From an uncultured Prevotella sp. (lineage in GTDB: Bacteria; Bacteroidota; Bacteroidia; Bacteroidales; Bacteroidaceae), in NCBI GenBank assembly GCA_900557255.1, contig USSA01000157.1, positions 1-6,768 on the forward strand: a DNA stretch of 6,768 bases. The letters run 5' to 3'. Position 1 is the first letter of the stretch; the number at the start of each line of letters is the position of its first letter. Positions 1-4,454 of the stretch are shown here, piece by piece. A model generated the notes under the pieces. That model ran no database searches. It had not been told where the DNA came from and saw only the letters and a list, made by a program, of their open reading frames with translations. The translations under genes and the position numbers were made by a program.

Positions 1-15
1 TTTTCATATCGGCGT

Positions 16-63
16 GGGCTCTGACGTTGTCTGTTCAACTATGATAGGCAATTGCTAGAGCCT
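16..63 (+). promoter_or_regulatory. Structured RNA hairpin upstream of the terminator
   Basis: Bases 17-22 (GGCTCT) pair with 57-62 (AGAGCC), with a G-U pair possible at 16/63. After a small internal loop, 27-32 (TTGTCT) pairs with 46-51 (AGGCAA) with one wobble, leaving loop 33-45. Together with the terminator just downstream this looks like the 3' part of a structured transcript: a small RNA, an attenuating leader, or the 3' UTR of a gene left of the window. I do not recognise a named RNA family. Confidence 0.4.
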
Positions 64-69
64 CAGGAA

Positions 70-105
70 GTGGAATGGGCAACAGGACGATTCCACGCTT
101 TTTTT
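70..105 (+). terminator. Rho-independent terminator upstream of the antiterminator gene
   Basis: The stem GTGGAAT (70-76) pairs perfectly with ATTCCAC (90-96) across a 13-nt loop and is followed by GC and seven T (99-105), the classic intrinsic terminator form on the + strand. It would stop transcripts arriving from the left before upxY, or act as an attenuator if the promoter lies further left. The right arm can also pair with GCGTGG at 12-17 (through 93-98), so a competing fold that dissolves the terminator is possible. Confidence 0.6.
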
Positions 106-114
106 CTGTCGCAA

Positions 115-145
115 TTTAACGGATTTCTGTCTAGAAAAAAGTTTG
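115..145 (+). promoter_or_regulatory. Candidate Bacteroidota-type promoter for the operon
   Basis: TTTA at 115-118 is one base from the -33 element TTTG. After 19 bp, AAAGTTTG at 138-145 is one base from the -7 element TAnnTTTG. The spacing fits the known 17-23 bp range. Transcription would start near 150, just inside the right inverted-repeat arm and next to the ATG at 153, so the mRNA would be almost leaderless or translation would start further downstream. Both boxes are imperfect and the region is AT-rich, so this is a prediction only. Confidence 0.35.
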
Positions 146-152
146 CACCGAT

Positions 153-881
153 ATGAAAGTCGATGTTTGGTCATCTGAAGATGGTCACCCTGTAAGAGAT
201 GGTGATTTTTCTCATTGCGCTGGACTTACCACCAACGCCCTCCCCGAGTCTCAAAGCTCTGTTCCAGCAGAGGTTTCACGGAAAGGGGTGTCCACCAAAT
301 GCACCCTTTTGGCAACAAGGTTAAAAGCACAAAAGGAAAAAAATATTCCTCATTGGTATGCCTTGCGTACCACTTATGGAAGAGAGAAAAAAGCATACGA
401 CTTTTTAACAGTCAATGGCATCACGGCTTTCTATCCAACCATTAATGTAGTAAAAATTGTAAATGGTAAGCGCAAAAATGTTACCGAATCCCGTTTGCCG
501 AATATTTTCTTTGCCTATGGTACCGAAGAGCAAATTAAATCTTTTGTTTACGACAACGTAAATCTCCCATTCCTCCGTTTTTATTATCGTCACACTTATG
601 TTGGACTCAGTGTTTCCAGAACTCCATTGATCGTTCCCGACAATCAGATGAATAGTCTAAAAATCATTTGTGAAGCCGAGGCTGATGATACCATTGTGTC
701 TTTAGAGGAAGTTCCTAAGTTTGAGAAAGGACAATTGGTGAAAATTATTGATGGTGCATTTAAGGGTGTGATTGGAAGAGTTGCTAGGTGGAAGGGGCAA
801 CAGAGAGTTGGAGTTGTTGTTGATAAATTGATGACGGTAATGACGGCTTATGTGCCAAGTGCATTTCTAAAGCCTGTTTAA
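153..881 (+). CDS. UpxY-family NusG-like transcription antiterminator
   Basis: This is a specialised NusG paralogue. In Bacteroides, UpxY proteins travel with RNA polymerase and prevent early termination in their own long operon. Residues 66-165 or so form the NGN domain, opening with HWYALRTTYGREKKA (67-81) and containing RLPNIFFAYG. Residues 190-242 form a KOW-type C-terminal domain with FEKGQLVKI and the loop FKGVIGRV (203-210). The core of about 177 residues is the usual size. Residues 1-65 are an extra polar stretch not typical of the family. ATG 153 is the only in-frame ATG before residue 166, so the true start may be a GTG (288) or TTG (309) or another non-ATG codon, with the first 150-190 bases acting as leader. 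The gene is more AT-rich than the genes after it. It is first in the operon, and no upxZ or capsule genes follow, so its target is probably the fimbria operon itself. The family call is firm; the target is inferred. Confidence 0.88.
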   Translation: MKVDVWSSEDGHPVRDGDFSHCAGLTTNALPESQSSVPAEVSRKGVSTKCTLLATRLKAQKEKNIPHWYALRTTYGREKKAYDFLTVNGITAFYPTINVVKIVNGKRKNVTESRLPNIFFAYGTEEQIKSFVYDNVNLPFLRFYYRHTYVGLSVSRTPLIVPDNQMNSLKIICEAEADDTIVSLEEVPKFEKGQLVKIIDGAFKGVIGRVARWKGQQRVGVVVDKLMTVMTAYVPSAFLKPV

Positions 882-928
882 TGATTACTGATACTAATAT
901 CTATATAAAAACAATATAAAAAAAGCTT

Positions 929-2215
929 ATGAAAGATCGTCTGACACTATTATTGGTTTCCGTACTCTGCTCCGGTGTATCTTATGCACAGGCACCAGAA
1001 CAGAAGGACTCCATCGACGTTCGGATATATTTCAAGCAAGGCAGCTCTGTTATCGACCTGAAATTCAAAGACAATCAAAATCGTCTTGGAACATTTGTCG
1101 ATAGAATTGCTGAATTGAAAAGGGATTCTCTGTCCCGAATTTTATCCATATACGTCTCGGGAACCGCATCGCCAGAAGGAAACTCTCGGCAAAACAAGTT
1201 GTTATCCCGTAAAAGAGCTGCATCAGCCGCAGGCTATGTTTGCAAATTCCTGCCAAACCATATAGAAACATCTGGTAAGGGAATTGGCTGGGAAGAACTC
1301 GCCAAGGTTGTGGAAGAAACGGATTATCAGTACAAGAAAGAAGTGCTGGATATATTGCGAAACGTTCCAGAATGGATTGTCAGAAAGGGTGTCGTTGTTG
1401 ATGGAAAGAAGAAAAGATTGGCTGACCTGAAGGGAGGCAAGGTGTGGAAATATCTGCTCCAGAATCATTTTCCGGAGGTGAGAAACGCTTCTGTCAAGGT
1501 TGTCTTCAGCGTCAAGCCGAATACCATTCCTGCACTCCCACCATCTGATATCATAGATTCTGTAAAGGTTGAGGAAATTTTGCCAGACAGTGCTACAGAC
1601 TTGACCAGAAAGGATAGTGGCAGCATAACCACTACTGCTACTGGCGACCAGGTGGGCAGATTACGTTTCGCTATCAGGACAAATGCCCTCTATGATCTGG
1701 CTCTCATACCAAATATTGGAGCCGAGTTTTATCTCAATAATGGATGGACTATCGGTGGTAACTGGATGTACGCATGGTGGAAGACCGACCGTCGTCACCG
1801 CTACTGGAGAACATACGGCGGCGATATTGAGGTGCGCAAGTATCTGAAGTGCACTACAAGCGATATTCCATATAGCCGACATTATGTAGGCTTCTACGCT
1901 CAGATACTAACCTACGACTTCGAGCTGGGTGGCAAGGGTTATATGGGCGGTAAGCCAGGCGGAACACTGTGGGATTGTATGAATTATGTTGTGGCTGCCG
2001 AGTATGGCTATTCGCTGCCTGTGGCTCGCCGACTGAACATCGACTTCGGTATCGGAGTAGGATATATGGGCGGCAAATACTACGAGTACGAGCCTATCGA
2101 CGCTCACTATGTATGGCAGGCTACAAAGCAGCGCAAATGGTTCGGTCCAACGAAAGCCGAAATTTCACTGAAATGGTTAATTGGCCGAGGTAATACCAAC
2201 GGTCATAAAAAATAA
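929..2215 (+). CDS. OmpA-like/DUF3575 outer-membrane protein of the fimbria operon
   Basis: A Sec signal peptide is visible at residues 1-22 (hydrophobic LLLVSVL, likely cleavage after SYAQA). Residues 30-115 or so resemble an OmpA C-terminal domain: IYFKQGSSVIDLKF, then the SIYVSGTASPEGN segment and LSRKRAASAAGYV, the usual NxxLSxxRA-like helix. Residues 120-195 carry a segment with DLKGGKVWKYL, and 196-240 is a polar linker. From about residue 244 to the end is DUF3575, a predicted beta barrel rich in Tyr, Trp and Gly (RTNALYDLALIPNIGAEFYL, GWTIGGNWMYAWW, VGFYAQ). Proteins of this type are common in Bacteroidales fimbrillin loci and probably sit in the outer membrane, contacting peptidoglycan or helping to place the fimbria; the exact role is unknown. 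It starts 47 bp after upxY with no terminator between and lies 6 bp before the next gene, so it is co-transcribed. Confidence 0.82.
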   Translation: MKDRLTLLLVSVLCSGVSYAQAPEQKDSIDVRIYFKQGSSVIDLKFKDNQNRLGTFVDRIAELKRDSLSRILSIYVSGTASPEGNSRQNKLLSRKRAASAAGYVCKFLPNHIETSGKGIGWEELAKVVEETDYQYKKEVLDILRNVPEWIVRKGVVVDGKKKRLADLKGGKVWKYLLQNHFPEVRNASVKVVFSVKPNTIPALPPSDIIDSVKVEEILPDSATDLTRKDSGSITTTATGDQVGRLRFAIRTNALYDLALIPNIGAEFYLNNGWTIGGNWMYAWWKTDRRHRYWRTYGGDIEVRKYLKCTTSDIPYSRHYVGFYAQILTYDFELGGKGYMGGKPGGTLWDCMNYVVAAEYGYSLPVARRLNIDFGIGVGYMGGKYYEYEPIDAHYVWQATKQRKWFGPTKAEISLKWLIGRGNTNGHKK

Positions 2216-2221
2216 AAAAAG

Positions 2222-3178
2222 ATGAAAGCGAAAGTCTATACTATTTTCACAATGCTGTTGCTGTTCGCAATGACATCGTGCGAACATAAGGATTTGTGCT
2301 TTGACCATGCACATACTGTAGATGTGAAGGTTGTCTTTGATTGGCGCAATGCACCCGGGGCTTCGCCAGCATCGATGGCTGTGTATCTGTATCCTACCGA
2401 CGGATCGGAACCTATACGCTACGATTTCACCAACCATGAGGGTGGCGTGGTGAGAGTGCCGATTGGTGAATACGATGCTCTGTGTTTTAACAGCGATACC
2501 AAGGATATATTCACACGTAATACGACTACACCACAAACCTTCGAGTTGTTCTCCCGACCAACAACGCTTATGTCTGGATTGTCTTCGCTGGGAGTGAGAG
2601 CGGCTGACGTTCCAAGAGCCAATGGTACTGAGAATGAGGATGTTGCTTCGGCTCCTGATATGATGTGGACAGATCATTCGAAAGAGAAAATCGTGCTCAA
2701 GCTTGCAGATGTGTCGCAGACCATCACCTTCTATCCTGGACAGGTGGTATGCAACTACGATGTGGAGATACGCAATGTCAAGAACCTGAAGTACACATCG
2801 GGCGTAAGCTTCTCCATATCAACTCTGGCGGGCGGTTTCCTGCCATATATTAATAAGGTGACCGATGAAGTTGTGACTATACCTTTCGATGGATCGATGC
2901 ATCAGGAGGCATCTACTGTCACTGGGACTACACGTACCTTCGGCTACAGTCCGACTGCCAATCGAACGCATAAACTGACGGTGTATGCGGTACTTGCCGA
3001 CGATAGTAAATGGTATTATACCTACGACGTGACCGACCAGATACACAATGCTCCTGATCCACGCAATGTTCACATCGTGCTCGATGGACTTCCATTGCCT
3101 AAGCCTATTGTAAACGGCGGTGGTTTTAAGCCTACGGTAAAGGAATGGCAGACGGTAGATGTTGATATTAAAATGTAA
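2222..3178 (+). CDS. DUF5119 lipoprotein, probable fimbria anchor or minor subunit
   Basis: The N-terminus is a lipoprotein signal, with a hydrophobic run at residues 8-17 and a lipobox ending MTSC, giving lipidated Cys20. The following EHKD is acidic and basic mixed, compatible with but not a perfect Bacteroidota surface-export signal. The rest matches the DUF5119 pattern: VDVKVVFDWRNAP near residue 32, then MAVYLYPTDGSEPIRYDF and a GEYDALCFN segment, as in Mfa2/FimB-like proteins that bind or anchor fimbrillin. The end, VKEWQTVDVDIKM, resembles the C-terminus of the fimbrillin encoded next (W followed by a terminal KM), suggesting a related beta-sandwich. It starts 6 bp after the preceding stop, which implies translational coupling. 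The domain call is good; the anchor role rests on family context. Confidence 0.82.
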   Translation: MKAKVYTIFTMLLLFAMTSCEHKDLCFDHAHTVDVKVVFDWRNAPGASPASMAVYLYPTDGSEPIRYDFTNHEGGVVRVPIGEYDALCFNSDTKDIFTRNTTTPQTFELFSRPTTLMSGLSSLGVRAADVPRANGTENEDVASAPDMMWTDHSKEKIVLKLADVSQTITFYPGQVVCNYDVEIRNVKNLKYTSGVSFSISTLAGGFLPYINKVTDEVVTIPFDGSMHQEASTVTGTTRTFGYSPTANRTHKLTVYAVLADDSKWYYTYDVTDQIHNAPDPRNVHIVLDGLPLPKPIVNGGGFKPTVKEWQTVDVDIKM

Positions 3179-3254
3179 TCATCAAATAGAAAAGCTACCG
3201 TTTAATACTCATATTTAATTTTTTTATTTTTAAATCAATTAATTTATTTACATT
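3179..3254 (+). promoter_or_regulatory. Very AT-rich leader before the shaft fimbrillin gene
   Basis: Bases 3201-3254 contain only four G or C. T-rich tracts lie at 3219-3231 and there is no Shine-Dalgarno site. AT-rich, unstructured 5' sequence is typical before highly expressed Bacteroidota genes. I found no convincing TTTG/TAnnTTTG pair at correct spacing and no hairpin, so I call neither a promoter nor a terminator here. A second, internal start site or an mRNA processing point remains possible. Confidence 0.3.
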
Positions 3255-4307
3255 ATGAAAAAACAATTTATGTTTATGGCAATGACTGCTATGCTCATTG
3301 CTTCATGTTCAAGTGACGATGTTGTTTCTACCAACACCGGTAGAGCAATAGACTTCCGTACCTCGGTAGGTACACGTGGTACTGAGACTACAACAGACAA
3401 CATCAAAAAGTTCTGGGTGACTGCGATTGACGAAGCTGGTGCCAACTACTTCTCAAAGCAGGAGTTCACAAAAGATGGCGGGTTTTTCACATCTTCACCA
3501 CTTTATTACTGGCCAGCAGGTACTTTGAACTTCTTCGCTTACTCTCCATCTGAAACAGATTTGGGTGGCACTCTGACAATCGGTAATACAACAAAGAAGT
3601 TGAAAGATTTCTCGCCTGCTACTGAAATCGCAAATCAGAAGGACTTCGTAACCGCTACTGCTTCTGGTACAAGAGCTGCCAACGAGACAAATGGCGTTGA
3701 GTTGACATTCGCTCACCAGCTCTCTCAGATTGAGATCAAGGCTAAGAACACCAACACTGGCTATATTTACAAGGTGGTAGGTGTACGTATCGGTAAGCCT
3801 GTTTCAAAGGGTACATTCACATTTGATACTAACAAATGGACTTTGACTACTACAGAAAAGACTAACTATGCAGTAGAATACGCCACAACTCCAAGAACAC
3901 TTACTGCAGATGCTGCAACAATGATGGGTACAGCTAACGACAACGCTATGCTTCTTCCGCAGCAGCTCGTAGCTTGGACTTCAGCTACAGACCCGACCAA
4001 CAATGCTAACGGTGCTTACATCGCACTGAAGATTCAGATTACAACAAAGGATGGCGCACGTGTATATCCTGCTAAGGGCGATTACGATTGGGCAGCTGTA
4101 GCTATCAACACAAACTGGGAAGCTGGCAAGAAGTATGTTTATACACTTGACTTCTCTAACGGTGCTGGTAAGGTAGATCCTGAGAAACCGAAGCCGGTTG
4201 ATCCTACAGATCCATTCAACCCAGGTGAGGACATCCTTGGCAAGCCTATCAAGTTCACAGTTATTGTAACTCCTTGGGCTCCTGCAGATCAGCCTGTTAA
4301 AATGTAA
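3255..4307 (+). CDS. Fimbrillin family lipoprotein, probable major shaft subunit
   Basis: This is a FimA/Mfa1-like pilin of type V pili. It is exported as a lipoprotein and then polymerises by strand exchange outside the cell. Lipobox IASC gives Cys18, followed by SSDD, the Bacteroidota surface-export signal. FRTSVGTRG (34-42) contains an Arg41 where a trypsin-like protease could trim the precursor, as gingipains do in Porphyromonas. Family landmarks follow: YYWPAG (84-89) with NFFAYSP (92-98), LTFAHQLSQIEI (from 150), MLLPQQL (232-238), WEAGKKYVYTLDF (288-300), a proline-rich stretch at 308-324 and the C-terminal strand KFTVIVTPW (333-341). The 350-residue length fits a shaft subunit. Codons look like those of a strongly expressed gene (many GGT, GCT, CGT, AAG). 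A hairpin follows the stop codon. Shaft rather than tip role is inferred from size, position and codon use. Confidence 0.85.
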   Translation: MKKQFMFMAMTAMLIASCSSDDVVSTNTGRAIDFRTSVGTRGTETTTDNIKKFWVTAIDEAGANYFSKQEFTKDGGFFTSSPLYYWPAGTLNFFAYSPSETDLGGTLTIGNTTKKLKDFSPATEIANQKDFVTATASGTRAANETNGVELTFAHQLSQIEIKAKNTNTGYIYKVVGVRIGKPVSKGTFTFDTNKWTLTTTEKTNYAVEYATTPRTLTADAATMMGTANDNAMLLPQQLVAWTSATDPTNNANGAYIALKIQITTKDGARVYPAKGDYDWAAVAINTNWEAGKKYVYTLDFSNGAGKVDPEKPKPVDPTDPFNPGEDILGKPIKFTVIVTPWAPADQPVKM

Positions 4308-4318
4308 TAGATTCCTAT

Positions 4319-4338
4319 TCATTCTTAATAAAGAATGA
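4319..4338. repeat. Perfect inverted repeat after the shaft gene
   Basis: CATTCTT (4320-4326) and AAGAATG (4331-4337) pair across a 4-base loop, with one further T-A pair at 4319/4338. It lies 11 bases after the shaft stop codon. It may fold at the 3' end of the shaft mRNA and slow decay, or it may be a protein site. No T tract follows, so it is not a terminator by itself. Confidence 0.5.
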
Positions 4339-4342
4339 TTAG

Positions 4343-4357
4343 GTTGCAATTTGCAAC
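4343..4357. repeat. GTTGCAA-T-TTGCAAC palindrome
   Basis: Seven-base arms (4343-4349 and 4351-4357) match perfectly around one central base. A one-base centre is too tight for a stable RNA hairpin and is more like a dimeric protein-binding site, though partial folding is possible. It sits between the weak stem at 4319-4338 and the strong stem at 4367-4407. Confidence 0.45.
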
Positions 4358-4366
4358 ATTAAAAAA

Positions 4367-4407
4367 GAGGAGAGTGTGCTAAACTACTCAAGCAGCACGC
4401 TCTCCTC
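4367..4407 (+). terminator. Strong terminator-like hairpin between shaft and tip genes
   Basis: A 14-bp stem, GAGGAGAGTGTGCT (4367-4380) with AGCACGCTCTCCTC (4394-4407), has a single G-U pair and a 13-base loop. On the + strand the tail is pyrimidine-rich but broken (CTATACATCCTCTTCTCTTT), so termination is likely partial. On the - strand the six A at 4361-4366 give a clean U tract. Partial + strand termination would leave the downstream tip gene less transcribed than the shaft gene, and the operon's own antiterminator could modulate read-through. The stem is certain; its strength as a terminator is inferred. Confidence 0.6.
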
Positions 4408-4454
4408 CTATACATCCTCTTCTCTTTCCGTTAGACTATAATTTAAATACTATT

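Larger units (their letters stand above)
2..158. repeat. 11-bp perfect inverted repeat flanking the operon control region
   Basis: TTTCATATCGG at 2-12 is the exact reverse complement of CCGATATGAAA at 148-158, and the arms enclose 135 bp. The match ends at both borders (1/159 and 13/147 do not pair). The enclosed segment holds a hairpin, a terminator and a candidate promoter, and the right arm overlaps the ATG at 153. A segment of this kind directly before an upxY-type gene is the layout of invertible promoters in Bacteroides capsule loci. Inversion itself cannot be seen here, and no recombinase gene lies in the window. The repeat could instead be a binding site for a dimeric regulator. The repeat is certain; its role is inferred. 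Confidence 0.6.

Noticed and set aside
1..152. CRISPR, tRNA or a known riboswitch in the upstream region
   Set aside because: There are no regularly spaced direct repeats, no cloverleaf and no ligand-binding core that I recognise; hairpin plus T tract is the only supported structure.
215..445. 76-codon + strand frame overlapping the antiterminator gene
   Set aside because: It overlaps the NGN domain in another frame and has no recognisable content. It was considered because the first 65 codons of the antiterminator are doubtful, but it runs into the conserved domain.
2177..2677. 166-codon open frame on the - strand overlapping the DUF5119 gene
   Set aside because: It lies fully antisense to well-recognised coding sequence, its product is rich in Cys, His, Arg and Ser with no known pattern, and it has no promoter or partner gene.
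3201..3254. Promoter before the shaft gene
   Set aside because: TTTA (3201) and TAATTTTT (3216) are only 11 bp apart, too close for a Bacteroidota promoter, and the region is too AT-rich for single-box matches to mean much.
3981..4349. 122-codon open frame on the - strand across the end of the shaft gene
   Set aside because: It covers the conserved fimbrillin C-terminus and hairpins in the gap; composition is unlike a real protein.
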